From: JBDKVA01 sp039679375
GTDB taxonomy: Bacteria > Bacillota > Clostridia > Acetivibrionales > DTU013
NCBI GenBank assembly: GCA_039679375.1
Contig: JBDKVA010000029.1
Location: 1-36,999 of the forward strand
Length of the DNA stretch: 36,999 nt
Direction: 5' to 3'
Below, piece after piece: positions 8,010 to 16,965 of this stretch. The notes below the pieces were generated by a model. The model was not told the origin of the DNA. It did no database searches and saw nothing but the letters and a program-made list of their open reading frames with translations. The translations under genes and the position numbers were made by a program. The first letter of the stretch is position 1. The number at the start of each line of letters is the position of its first letter.

Positions 8010-8845
8010 ATCCAATCATCAGGCGCAGTCAGATCGCTTGCATGAATATGCATTATAAGCGTTACTCACTCGATTATTTTTTAAATTCAGTTCAGCGCAT
8101 AGGGTACGAATCCGTAGCCTTCTGGGGCGGGCCGCCGCATTTTTCGCTGGATTCTGCAGGATATGAGGATACAAAGGCACTGCGGAAAAAATTCGTCAAG
8201 CATGGACTTTCCTGCACCTGTTTTACTGCACCGGCACTGTTGCCGCCCAACCAGTTTGCAATAGATATGCACGAGCACATTGAGGACACCTACCGGTATT
8301 TTGCAAATGGCGTGCGTGCAGCCTCTGAGCTTGGAGCGACTGTCATGATAGCTAATTCCGGTTACGGGCTGAAGACCTGCTCACGAGAGGATGCATGGGC
8401 GCGCTCGCGTGACATGCTTCGCCGCATTTCGGAATTTGCCGTTGATTACGACGTCACTCTGACGGTTGAAAGCCTGCGCCCGGCTGAAACAAATCTTGTT
8501 GTTACGCTTGAAGATACCAGACGAATGTTCGATGAGGTAAATCATCCAAATTTTAAGGTAATGATCGATACGACTGCGATAGGTGTGTCGGGAGAGTCGG
8601 TATGGGATTGGTTCGAGGTGTTCGGTAATGAAATAAAGAATACGCATTTTATTGATGGCACTCCCTTTGGACATTTAGCCTGGGGTGACGGTTCATATCC
8701 CCTGGACGACATGCTGCGCTGTTTTAATCATTATAATTATAAAGGACCGCTTGGCCTTGAAATTACAGCCGGGCAGTATCTGAATGATCCGTCGGCTGCT
8801 TCTCTCAAGGCTTTCCGCAATTTAATCCGGTATGCCGGCGACTAA
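8006..8845 (+). CDS. Sugar phosphate isomerase/epimerase (TIM barrel)
   Basis: 279 residues, similar along its whole length to the preceding gene product (shared HYKRYSLDYFL-like start, YPLDDML, YNYKGPLGLEIT end). All four expected metal ligands are present: Glu155 (LTVESL), Asp188 (VMIDTT), His214 (KNTHFIDG) and Glu252 (LGLEIT). The product is probably cytoplasmic and either epimerises or isomerises a sugar or sugar-like compound, or belongs to the inosose dehydratase-like branch. The exact substrate is not recognisable. It lies in an operon with the importer upstream and the URO-D-family and cupin genes downstream. Confidence 0.85.
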   Translation: MNPIIRRSQIACMNMHYKRYSLDYFLNSVQRIGYESVAFWGGPPHFSLDSAGYEDTKALRKKFVKHGLSCTCFTAPALLPPNQFAIDMHEHIEDTYRYFANGVRAASELGATVMIANSGYGLKTCSREDAWARSRDMLRRISEFAVDYDVTLTVESLRPAETNLVVTLEDTRRMFDEVNHPNFKVMIDTTAIGVSGESVWDWFEVFGNEIKNTHFIDGTPFGHLAWGDGSYPLDDMLRCFNHYNYKGPLGLEITAGQYLNDPSAASLKAFRNLIRYAGD

Positions 8846-8860
8846 GGAGGAATAAAACAT

Positions 8861-10009
8861 ATGGAAGATAAACTTAAGTATGATATAGATCTTGAGCAAT
8901 TCTGGAAGGATGACGCAATTGCGCACCGGGATAACTGTTTTTATGAGGGCGCACCGCAGGTAGCTTTTGGCCTTGGGCTTTATGAAGAGGATGTGTTTGA
9001 TGAATTGGGCGTGCCCGGCGCACCCCACGGAGATAATCCGCCTGAGTTGATGTACGAATATTGCTGCCGCTATAACGACAAGGCTGAAAAAATCATCGGA
9101 AAACGCATCCTAAGCGAGGAGCACCCTAAAAACCATGAAAAATTCCCGTCTATCAAGCTCCACGGCGAGGTATTCGGCGGGCGGTATACCTATAAGAGCG
9201 ATATGTACTGGCTCGAGAGCGATATCCATACGCCTCAGGCGTTGGAAAAAATGCTGGACAGGGTTGATAGAATGAATTTGAGGGAATTCATTCTTCCCTC
9301 AAATTGGGAAAGCGAAAAGAAACGCATTTTTGAACAAGCCGGTGAAAGGCCGGACCCATGGTTCTATGGACGGCGTGTTCGCGGGCCGGTGACGCTGGCA
9401 ACATCAATATATGGTCCGGAAAATCTTATATTCCTGATGCTGGACGAACCCGAACTTGCACACCGTTTCTTTCGGTCTATTTCCGACGTTCTTATGGGAT
9501 ATGCCAGGATTGCTGAGGAGGAAGCCGGAGAAGAGGTCGTAAAGTCAAAGCATTGGGGCTACCGTTTCAACGATGATAACTGCTGCCTGTTAACACCTGA
9601 CCTCTATGAGGAGTTCGCCTACCCGGTCCTGAAGCGTATTTTTGAATACACTTGCCCTAATCCCCTGTTGGACTGTCGTTATCAGCATTCCGACTCTGAA
9701 ATGAGTCACCTGCTGCCTATTCTTGGAAGGCTGGATTTTATGGGGGTTAACTTTGGACCCACCGTTCTGCTGGACAAAATCCGCAAGCATATGCCCCGCA
9801 CCCGCGTAGACGGCTGCCTCGACCCAATGCTTTTAATGACAAATGATGAGAATGCAGTAATCGGGCAGGTCAAACGAGACTGTGACATGGTCAGGGCCCT
9901 TGGTACCAAGGGCTTGTGCATTGACGCGGCGGGCTCGGTCAACAACGGCACGAAGCTCACAACAGTGCGAGCCGTCATGTACGCTATACAGAAATATGGC
10001 CGCTACTGA
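8861..10009 (+). CDS. Uroporphyrinogen decarboxylase family protein
   Basis: 382 residues starting at the ATG behind AGGAGG. The fold family is recognised from VRGPVTLATSIYGPENLIFLMLDEPELAHRFF, LLTPDLYEEFAYPVLKRIFEY and GRLDFMGVNFGPTVLLDKIR. The family includes haem-pathway decarboxylases and cobalamin/CoM methyltransferases (MtaA-like). The HxC zinc pair of the methyltransferases is not obvious here; QHSDSEM occupies a comparable place and a Cys occurs in DGCLDPM. Haem synthesis is unlikely from context, since no hem genes are near and the gene sits in a transport and catabolism cluster. A role in methyl transfer or decarboxylation of the imported compound is inference. Confidence 0.82.
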   Translation: MEDKLKYDIDLEQFWKDDAIAHRDNCFYEGAPQVAFGLGLYEEDVFDELGVPGAPHGDNPPELMYEYCCRYNDKAEKIIGKRILSEEHPKNHEKFPSIKLHGEVFGGRYTYKSDMYWLESDIHTPQALEKMLDRVDRMNLREFILPSNWESEKKRIFEQAGERPDPWFYGRRVRGPVTLATSIYGPENLIFLMLDEPELAHRFFRSISDVLMGYARIAEEEAGEEVVKSKHWGYRFNDDNCCLLTPDLYEEFAYPVLKRIFEYTCPNPLLDCRYQHSDSEMSHLLPILGRLDFMGVNFGPTVLLDKIRKHMPRTRVDGCLDPMLLMTNDENAVIGQVKRDCDMVRALGTKGLCIDAAGSVNNGTKLTTVRAVMYAIQKYGRY

Positions 10010-10086
10010 TGCCACACTTTGTATAACAAACTGAAAATAAATAGAGTTATCTGTTTATGATTATAAAAATATAGGAGGCATTGAAT

Positions 10087-10833
10087 ATGTCAAATGTAAC
10101 GTATGTAAAAAATGAAGACATTGTGTTGAATTTTAAGAATGGTTTTGCTCAGACTGAATTACTGGCGGGAGTATATCCGGGTGTAAAGCATTATCGCTGC
10201 GTGCTTAAGGCAGGCTGTAAAACAACTCCCGAGACCTACGGCAAATCGCTGCAGATATTATGTCTGACTAACGGCGAGGGCTATATCACCACTCCAAAGA
10301 AGGCATTTTCCATTAATGAGCTCTCCTTTTTTGTCGCCAACCTGGACGAAAAATTCACCATTGTTGCCGCAACCGACCTGACCTTTACCAAATTTGTCGT
10401 AGATTTGACCGACCACGATATAGAAGTGTATAATTCAACTCATCTGGTCCTGCCCTATTTCCGTCCGATTTCTACAGCCACCGAATACTGGCAGTCCTGT
10501 AAAACTCCCGATACCAGGAGCTGGTCGATCATAAACGGCAAACAGCTTAACCGCATTATGATGGGCGTAGTCAAGAGTGGAGAGGGCGGAACGATTGAGA
10601 AGGGTCATCCGCCTGTCGCCCAGTGGAATGTTATTCTGGACGACTCCGACCTTACTCTTACCGTTGATGGAGAGAGCGTCGACCAGAAATCGGGAGATTT
10701 CAGCTATGTTCCTGCGGGTCTCGATCATTCTCTGGTCGGAAAGCCAGGCAAGAGTCTTAACTATATCTGGTTTGAACACTATGTCCAGGAGATTGATTAT
10801 ATAGTAACAAATCCGCGTCATAAAGAGGATTGA
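10087..10833 (+). CDS. Bicupin-domain protein
   Basis: 248 residues from the ATG at 10087; the TTG six bases earlier is too close to the AGGAGG at 10073-10078. Two cupin-like beta barrels are apparent. The first (about 20-110) contains LTNGEGYITTPKKAFSINE and lacks clear metal ligands. The second (about 160-240) contains GHPPVAQWNVILDD and DFSYVPAGLDHSLVG, with candidate ligands in its His and Gln residues. Cupins of this layout often isomerise or hydrolyse small carbohydrate or ureide compounds. The protein closes the cluster before a strong terminator. The substrate is unknown. Confidence 0.75.
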   Translation: MSNVTYVKNEDIVLNFKNGFAQTELLAGVYPGVKHYRCVLKAGCKTTPETYGKSLQILCLTNGEGYITTPKKAFSINELSFFVANLDEKFTIVAATDLTFTKFVVDLTDHDIEVYNSTHLVLPYFRPISTATEYWQSCKTPDTRSWSIINGKQLNRIMMGVVKSGEGGTIEKGHPPVAQWNVILDDSDLTLTVDGESVDQKSGDFSYVPAGLDHSLVGKPGKSLNYIWFEHYVQEIDYIVTNPRHKED

Positions 10834-10854
10834 ACCAAACTCCCTATTTATTCT

Positions 10855-10890
10855 AAAAGGGCTTGCCGAACAGCAGCCCTTTTTTATTTT
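10855..10890 (+). terminator. Rho-independent terminator (bidirectional)
   Basis: AAAAGGGCT (10855-10863) pairs with AGCCCTTTT (10875-10883), followed by a T-rich tail. The A-run on the other side would also serve the convergent germination operon. Confidence 0.85.
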
Positions 10891-10986
10891 CAAACCAGTG
10901 CATGCATAAGCATTTGACCAGTCGATACGATAATGTAAGAAGTATACTGGAGCCCTTCCTTCCATATTGTCCGGACAGGATATATA

Positions 10987-12087
10987 TTATCCCGTCAATG
11001 ACTTTCTTCTGAAAAAATATACAATAAGTAAAATCAAGGGAATAATAAATATAAAGACAAAGGATATATACGGTAAAACCTTATATGAAACGGCTTCATA
11101 GACAACTACGGATTTCTTAAGCTTTGTAGCTATTGCAAGAATGAACATAAGAACTGCCATGGGAATAATAAAAGCTTTGTTTGTTTTCACATTGAAGACC
11201 TGTTTCATCCCTAGCGAAATGAAATAAAGGTAGGCTGACAATTTAATAAATTCTACTATAAACCACCCGATTACATTAAGAAATTCAATGTTCTGGATAA
11301 AATTAAAGACATTAATTAATCTTGCAAATGAAAAGTAGGGATAGTTTGAATTTTTGGCCTGTTCTATTCCAAGAACCGTCAGGGTGGATACGGTGATTAT
11401 TGTTAAAAAGAATATAAATATTAAAACGGAAAAGGAAAAAATTCTGTTCAATTCGCTTTTTTTCTTCAGGTTCGGGACAAGCATGCACAGGACAATGATC
11501 TCATAAAACCTTGCCGAAAAATTAAGAGCGCCATAATTGATCTTCTGAAGGCCGGAATCCATGAATACAGGCAGAAACACCTTGAAATTCATATCCTTCA
11601 GGCCTAAAATAAAAAAAAGGATAACTGTGATAAAAACGAAAGGTAAAAAGACCTCCACTGTCCTTCCAATGACCTCTACTCCTTTATATGCAGTATAGAT
11701 ACATGTGGCCAGAGCAAACAGTATTATCACATAAGCAGGTGTTTCAGGCATTATAGCGGACGATAAAAAAACTGTTGCGTCAGTCAAAACCAGCAGGTTA
11801 ATATATGATAGGAACGCTACATACAGGATTCCCGCAAGCTTTCCCGCAAATTTTCCCATTATTCTCTCCGAATACTGTATAAGTGTCAGGTCCGGGAATC
11901 GATTGCTCAGAAACAATAAAGGCGCACACATAATAAACATATATGCAACAGACAGTATCTGTACCATCCATATATCCTGGTTTGCAGGAGGAGTCGGCAA
12001 CGGCAGGTAAATATAACCCGTAGTAAGCCTGCAGCTTACTATTAAGAGAATCGCCTGAAGAGTGGATATTCTTTCGGCTTTTGACAT
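10987..12087 (-). CDS. Spore germination permease-like protein, GerAB family
   Basis: 366 residues, about ten hydrophobic segments, the standard size of GerAB/GerKB proteins of the APC transporter superfamily. It starts SKAERISTLQAILLIVSCRLTTG and carries GYIYLPLPTPPANQD and YKGVEVIGRTVEVFLPF, typical of the family. It is the B subunit of the germinant receptor in the spore inner membrane, where it binds the germinant. It is third in an A-C-B operon, 10 bases after the C subunit gene. Such operons are normally expressed in the forespore under sigma-G; I saw no clear sigma-G promoter. Confidence 0.9.
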   Translation of the reverse strand: MSKAERISTLQAILLIVSCRLTTGYIYLPLPTPPANQDIWMVQILSVAYMFIMCAPLLFLSNRFPDLTLIQYSERIMGKFAGKLAGILYVAFLSYINLLVLTDATVFLSSAIMPETPAYVIILFALATCIYTAYKGVEVIGRTVEVFLPFVFITVILFFILGLKDMNFKVFLPVFMDSGLQKINYGALNFSARFYEIIVLCMLVPNLKKKSELNRIFSFSVLIFIFFLTIITVSTLTVLGIEQAKNSNYPYFSFARLINVFNFIQNIEFLNVIGWFIVEFIKLSAYLYFISLGMKQVFNVKTNKAFIIPMAVLMFILAIATKLKKSVVVYEAVSYKVLPYISFVFIFIIPLILLIVYFFRRKSLTG

Positions 12088-12097
12088 ATTTTTTATC

Positions 12098-13306
12098 CTA
12101 TTCCTTCTCTCTTCGCATCGGATTACTTACCAGGCCGCTCCTTGTAATTTTAGTCTTCGTTTCAACAATAACATCAGCTCTCGAAAAAATCTCATCCCAT
12201 AAGGCCTGCATTTTTTTCCACTCTCCAGGGTATTTTCTGTGTACTGTCTGACCAAAGCCGAAGATGTCGGATTTATATTCTTCCTGCACTTTTTTAATAA
12301 CTCCTTCAACCTGCTGCTTGATAACCTGTGAGTTTGCTTTTTCGATTTCTTCAAAGACATCCGGTTTCGTTAAATCTATTTTTCCCCATTCTTCCCCCAG
12401 CATTCCTTCCATATCAATCTTAACTGTAATTTTTACATGGTTTCCTTCAATCTGGACATCATTTTTACTTCCTGCCTTTATTATTTCAACCGAATTGACC
12501 CCTCTGCCGTCAGGAGTATCTGAGACGATAACACCGCTTTTCACCTTGCCTGTCACAAAATTAAGTCCTCTTGTCTCTATTCCATCCAGGAATCCTACCA
12601 TTCTTTCATTTAAAAATACCGCTGCCCCTTCATCTATCAGTTCATACTCTTCTTTTCCATCATTCTTTACCGTTCCTATCCTTGCCTTTTTTCCTATCTG
12701 CACAACACCGGCAATAGGTTGAATCCCTTTACTATAGTAGGCATCCAGAAAATCACGCATATTTACCAACACGGTTTTTGAATTGGCTTTTTGTGCTTTG
12801 ATCAAACTTTCAATATAATTTGACGGAATCTCCTCTATTCCTCCTGTGATACCCATTATTTCCGAAGCAGGAGTTCCCCTTGCAATCAATAGATAAACAG
12901 AGCTTCTGGCCTCATGGTCTCTTTGAAACGTATCGAGATAGTCCATTAGCCCTTTCCGTGCATACTCTTCACTAAAAATATAAGCTTTTATATGAGGCCA
13001 AAAGAGCTTTCGGTCAAATTTCAGCGTTGCATTCCTGACTGCGTCTAAAATGGATTCTCCGGTGCTTTGCACGTACTTTGCCCGTTCCTCGCCACTCACA
13101 CCCCTGCTTTCTTTTATTGGTTTGGGTTTATATATCTCATAAGTCATTTTAATGTTTTCATTTTCCAGATCAAATGCTATAGCCCCGATAATTCCAAGTT
13201 CATTCAACTCCCGGCGATTCCAGCATCCTGACAAAACGGATATCGCGGCAATAATTGATAACATTAACACTCTTTTTAATATTAACTGCTTCAAAGTAAC
13301 AATCAC
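12098..13306 (-). CDS. Ger(x)C family spore germination lipoprotein
   Basis: 402 residues. A lipoprotein signal ends at Cys28 (SVLSGCWNRREL); the CW and RREL start is the hallmark of GerAC proteins, which often begin CWDxREL. The start is GTG at 13306, overlapping the stop of the A subunit gene by four bases (GTGA). An AGGAGG lies only two bases upstream, so initiation slightly downstream is possible. The C-terminal region (QQVEGVIKKVQEEYKSDIFGFG; VIVETKTKITRSGLV) matches the family. It is the C subunit, anchored on the outer face of the spore inner membrane. Confidence 0.9.
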   Translation of the reverse strand: MIVTLKQLILKRVLMLSIIAAISVLSGCWNRRELNELGIIGAIAFDLENENIKMTYEIYKPKPIKESRGVSGEERAKYVQSTGESILDAVRNATLKFDRKLFWPHIKAYIFSEEYARKGLMDYLDTFQRDHEARSSVYLLIARGTPASEIMGITGGIEEIPSNYIESLIKAQKANSKTVLVNMRDFLDAYYSKGIQPIAGVVQIGKKARIGTVKNDGKEEYELIDEGAAVFLNERMVGFLDGIETRGLNFVTGKVKSGVIVSDTPDGRGVNSVEIIKAGSKNDVQIEGNHVKITVKIDMEGMLGEEWGKIDLTKPDVFEEIEKANSQVIKQQVEGVIKKVQEEYKSDIFGFGQTVHRKYPGEWKKMQALWDEIFSRADVIVETKTKITRSGLVSNPMRREKE

Positions 13307-14892
13307 TTCCTCCTGGTATTGCCCCGCCTGATCTTATTCTTTCTTGTTATGAACTGCGGCCTTGTTTTCATCAGCCTCAATGGAATCCTCAATATGAAAT
13401 CTTTCATAGTACTTGCTGAAAAAGGCGCCAGAGCTGATGCATAAGGAACACCGAATGAACGGAGTGATACGGCCTGAGCCACTATTATAAACATACCGCA
13501 GGTTATGCCGTACAGCCCCATAATTCCGCCTAAAAGCAAAAAAATCAGCCTGAACAGTGTCATTACTTCTGTCAGAGCAGGAATAACAAAGCTTGTTACC
13601 GCTGTAGTGGCAATGATGATAACCATGGGAGCACTTACAAGTCCTGCATTTACGGCAGCTTCTCCTAAAACGAGGGCGCCCACAATACTGATGGCGGAGC
13701 CGATAGCTCTAGGGAGCCGGGTACCTGACTCCCTGAGCAGTTCAAACAACACTGTCATAATTAATGCTTCTGCCAGTGCGGGTAACGGTATACCCTCCCG
13801 TGCGCCTGCCATACTTATCAGCAGGACGGTAGGAATCATTTCCTGATGGTATGTGGTAAGGGCAACATATAACGCCGGAAGCATGATACTTATTATAAGA
13901 GCCAATAACCTGAAAAATCTCAGTAATGTTGCCAACGCGGGTCTTATATAGTAATCTTCACTCGTTTGCAGGTTTTCAATAAACAAACAGGGAACGGTCA
14001 GTACATGAGGCGTTCCGTCGCAGAAAATGCCGACCCGCCCTTCCAGGAGTTTTGCGGCTGCAACATCGGGTTTCTGTGTATTCCCGACCGTAGGAAAAAG
14101 AGAGTAGGGGCTGTCTTCTATAAATTGCTCAACGTATCCCGATTCCAATATGGAATCGGTATCGATGCGGTTAATTCTTCTCCTCACCTCAGCCAGAACA
14201 TCTTTATCTACTATATTGTCTATATAAGCTATAGCTATATCGGTTTTTGTTTGTTTTCCTTTCTTCAGACCCTCGAACACCAGATTATTATTCTTTATTT
14301 TCCTTCGGAGCAACGATGTATTGACCCTTATACTTTCAATAAAGCCCTCTTTAGGCCCTCTGATAACCGATTCTGAAGCAGGTTCGTCTATTGCTCTTTT
14401 CTCCCAGTTTTTTGAATCCAAAATTAAAAAAGTATCCCAACCCTCGATAAACATGGCAGCGTTACCGTCTAAAATCTCATCGGTAACCTCGGACATCATT
14501 TTTACTTCTTTAATATTTGAAACGTGAATGGATTTTTTAACATCTTTTTCTCCAGGCCCCATCATCAGAGGTGTTAATACATCACGATTCAATATTTCCT
14601 TGTCGACCAGTCCGTCGATATATACTATCATCGCTTTCATATTCGAATATGTCTCAAAATCATGATACACAACATCATTACTGTTCTTAAAGTTTTTGAT
14701 CAGGAAGTGTTTATTTTCTTCAACTTTAGTTGAAACATTCATTTTATCCATAATATAATTGTTATCATTAAGAGAATATATTATTCTACCACATTGAATA
14801 TGCGGACATATTGGCTCAATGCCGGCCACAAAGCTGCTATTTTTATCAAAGCAGCCGCCTGCGGCAATGCTCCCTTTTATAATGGATTTCAT
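13303..14892 (-). CDS. Spore germination protein, GerA family (A subunit)
   Basis: Up to 529 residues. The N-terminal cytoplasmic part is recognisable from about residue 68 (FKNSNDVVYHDFE; MIVYIDGLVDKEILNRDVL). The C-terminal membrane part follows from about residue 320 (YYIRPALATLLRFFRLLAL; EGIPLPALAEALIMTVLFELLRESGTRLP; IGSAISIVGALVLGEAAVNAGL), all typical of GerA/GerKA. The stop is certain but the start is not. The outermost ATG at 14892 has only a weak GGATGG ahead of it. An ATG at 14751 would give 482 residues and fits the family's usual N-terminus better but has no clear ribosome binding site. It is the first gene of the receptor operon. Confidence 0.9.
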   Translation of the reverse strand: MKSIIKGSIAAGGCFDKNSSFVAGIEPICPHIQCGRIIYSLNDNNYIMDKMNVSTKVEENKHFLIKNFKNSNDVVYHDFETYSNMKAMIVYIDGLVDKEILNRDVLTPLMMGPGEKDVKKSIHVSNIKEVKMMSEVTDEILDGNAAMFIEGWDTFLILDSKNWEKRAIDEPASESVIRGPKEGFIESIRVNTSLLRRKIKNNNLVFEGLKKGKQTKTDIAIAYIDNIVDKDVLAEVRRRINRIDTDSILESGYVEQFIEDSPYSLFPTVGNTQKPDVAAAKLLEGRVGIFCDGTPHVLTVPCLFIENLQTSEDYYIRPALATLLRFFRLLALIISIMLPALYVALTTYHQEMIPTVLLISMAGAREGIPLPALAEALIMTVLFELLRESGTRLPRAIGSAISIVGALVLGEAAVNAGLVSAPMVIIIATTAVTSFVIPALTEVMTLFRLIFLLLGGIMGLYGITCGMFIIVAQAVSLRSFGVPYASALAPFSASTMKDFILRIPLRLMKTRPQFITRKNKIRRGNTRRK

Positions 14893-15011
14893 TCATTCCA
14901 TCCGCCAATTCATGCATTTCATTTTAAAATCAGCAAAATTCTACGAATGCATTATATGATACCTACAAACAGCCGGCTTAGTTAATTAAATTTTTATAAG
15001 GAGGTTATATT

Positions 15012-16217
15012 ATGCCGAATAAAATCGAAGTTATTCCGCAGAGCAAAATGTTTGATCAGGCAGCTGTATCCGTAATCAGGGCATCTCAGGAACAAATATC
15101 AGGAATTGAGAACTGGGGTCTTGGCTCCGTCACGAAAACGCCGCAAGTAATTTACGATATCAATGATACACCGCTGTTTTATGACTTTACAGTCAGAAGA
15201 GGAACTGCCGTTCTAGGTACGGTAAGGATGGCTGCAAGCAAAGTACTGGGCTCGCCGGCCGTTGCCTATGAGGTTGGAGCAAGGAGCTGGAGTTTAAAAG
15301 ATGCAGCAGAAAAAGCTATGCCTGCTGTCACGAAGAGGTACCCCGGCTGCAAGATCCTCTCCACAAAACTTGTATGCTACAGCTATCCCAAAATCGGTGT
15401 GAAGCTTGAAATAGCAACCGGCAGAAATGAGAAAATCGGGCTGATATATGATGCCGCAGATTATTCACTTGTTCCCCAGGAGCCTTTAAAACCCGGATTT
15501 GAAGGTTCTGGTGTATGGTCTTTTTATGACTCGATTCCCGAGCAGGAAAAAAAGCAGAGAATCGACACCTTCAGCAGCATTGAAAAGGCGAATGAAGGCG
15601 TAGTGGAAATGGTTAAAAAAAGCAGCACAGGAATGACGAACCTCAATAAAGCCATAACAGCAATTGATATAAGCAAGCTTAAGCTGGAACTCAACATTAA
15701 AAAGGAGTTGTCCTTCTGTTCACATTATAATTACAATGAAGCAAGATCCCACCGCTGCTTCGTGCTCCATGCACAGCAGAAAAACGACTACTGCGCGGTA
15801 GCAACCTGCCAGATGGTTTTATGCTATTACAGGTATTACTACAGCCAGGATGCGATAGCACCCGCGCTTGGATACCATGCGGGAGGCGGCTGCCCTGCAG
15901 ATCAGAGTGCAGGCTATGAAAGCCTGAGTAATAATCATATCGACGCCACATTTGACAATTCAGCCACCTGGGCGGAAGCAAAGAATCAAATCGACGCCCT
16001 CCATCCGATGAAAAGCGGCATAGCCGGCCATGCACGCGCATGCGCCGGTTATGCCTACACCAGATGGCTGTTCCCGTACGCCATAACAAACAAAAAGCTG
16101 CTGATTTATGACCCATGGCCATGGAATCCTGACTATAAGGTCGGCGGTACTGTTTACTGGGAAGATTGGGATGCAGTCACCCATACGAACTTTGTCTATA
16201 CCAAGCTGAATTATTGA
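15012..16217 (+). CDS. Papain-like (C39-type fold) cysteine peptidase with N-terminal accessory domain
   Basis: 401 residues, ATG after AAGGAGG. The C-terminal part (about 245-401) has a papain-like catalytic set: Gln255 or Gln256 and Cys261 in QQKNDYCAVATCQMVL, His340 in GIAGHARACAGY, and Asp367 in LLIYDPWPW. Residues about 35-155 form a separate domain (VIYDINDTPLFYDF ... KIGLIYDAADYSLVP) resembling the next gene product. A charged, helix-prone linker (about 175-235) joins them and could act as a propeptide. I see no signal peptide or membrane segment, so it is either cytoplasmic or leaves the cell by another route. It could be a peptidase, or a transglutaminase-like or peptide-processing enzyme of the same fold. 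Confidence 0.82.
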   Translation: MPNKIEVIPQSKMFDQAAVSVIRASQEQISGIENWGLGSVTKTPQVIYDINDTPLFYDFTVRRGTAVLGTVRMAASKVLGSPAVAYEVGARSWSLKDAAEKAMPAVTKRYPGCKILSTKLVCYSYPKIGVKLEIATGRNEKIGLIYDAADYSLVPQEPLKPGFEGSGVWSFYDSIPEQEKKQRIDTFSSIEKANEGVVEMVKKSSTGMTNLNKAITAIDISKLKLELNIKKELSFCSHYNYNEARSHRCFVLHAQQKNDYCAVATCQMVLCYYRYYYSQDAIAPALGYHAGGGCPADQSAGYESLSNNHIDATFDNSATWAEAKNQIDALHPMKSGIAGHARACAGYAYTRWLFPYAITNKKLLIYDPWPWNPDYKVGGTVYWEDWDAVTHTNFVYTKLNY

Positions 16218-16227
16218 GAAGTCCGGC

Positions 16228-16262
16228 AGCCCGGGTGCCATCAAAAAGGGCATCCGGGTTTG
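16228..16262 (+). terminator. Hairpin terminator after the papain-like peptidase gene
   Basis: A ten-base-pair stem with one G-U pair (16230-16239 with 16249-16258) and a 9-base loop is followed by TTTG. The T-run is short, so termination may be partial and some transcription may reach the next gene. Confidence 0.6.
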
Positions 16263-16396
16263 CCTATTCTTGCCGCTTTGATATAATAGGTCTGACTGCT
16301 AATTCTATTGCAATGATGCACAGAAATATAAGTCATGGAGCTTCTCCGTTTTAATTATAGGCCGGATAAGCAATCAGTCAGGTAGGTAGAATTGAA

Positions 16397-16906
16397 ATGT
16401 TTGATTCAAGCGACAGGGTGATCCAATCATTGAAAAAGATCGCCAGAAAAGAGATACTGAAAGGCTACATACTGGAAAGTGAGGGATTCCGGAGCCTGCG
16501 AAATTCAGTTTCAGGTGAGCCTGTTCCGGTGTATTCCCCCTCCGGCACACCGGAATTCTGGATCGTGCCTTATGTTTCCGGAGCAAAATCAACCGGATTT
16601 GCTTTCTTTGATAAAAATCAAAAACTTATCCGGGTTGGTGTCTTCAGCCCGGGATCAAAGGATGTTTCCGGGACTGTTGACGTCAGCTATTTCGCGCAGC
16701 CGCCCTCTGAAATAATAGATGATATTGCAGCGAAATTCGCAGGATACTCTCTATCCAAGCCGGTATTTTCTTATGACGGAACGCCCGCCAAATGGTCATG
16801 GCGGCTTGAACTCGTAAAAGGCAATGAGGAGGCCAGGCTGGTATACATCCTTCCGGGCAGCTGGTATGAAGTCAAAGGGGAAAAGGTTCCGGATATGGAG
16901 GGCTGA
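16397..16906 (+). CDS. Hypothetical protein resembling the N-terminal domain of the upstream peptidase
   Basis: 169 residues, no signal peptide, no recognised named family. By eye it lines up with residues about 35-155 of the papain-like peptidase. VPVYSPSGTPEFWIVPYV corresponds to VIYDINDTPLFYDF, and KWSWRLELVKGNEEARLVYI corresponds to KIGVKLEIATGRNEKIGLIY. Predicted secondary structure is mostly beta with one helix (SEIIDDIAAKFAGY). The start ATG follows AGGTAGGT. Standing 180 bases behind the peptidase gene, it may be an inhibitor, chaperone or substrate-like partner that mimics the propeptide. That role is inference. Confidence 0.65.
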   Translation: MFDSSDRVIQSLKKIARKEILKGYILESEGFRSLRNSVSGEPVPVYSPSGTPEFWIVPYVSGAKSTGFAFFDKNQKLIRVGVFSPGSKDVSGTVDVSYFAQPPSEIIDDIAAKFAGYSLSKPVFSYDGTPAKWSWRLELVKGNEEARLVYILPGSWYEVKGEKVPDMEG

Positions 16907-16965
16907 AGGAAATCGGCCTTACCCATGACATGGCGGCTTCCGCTTTACTGCCTGCTGCTGTTTTG

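Noticed and set aside
10435..10965. A 176-residue minus-strand frame over the cupin gene
   Set aside because: It crosses the strong terminator at 10855-10890 and is antisense to a well supported gene.
14800..15011. Sigma-G or sigma-E promoters between the Ger operon and the papain-like peptidase gene
   Set aside because: Several AT-rich boxes resemble -10 elements, but none has a matching -35 at the right distance.
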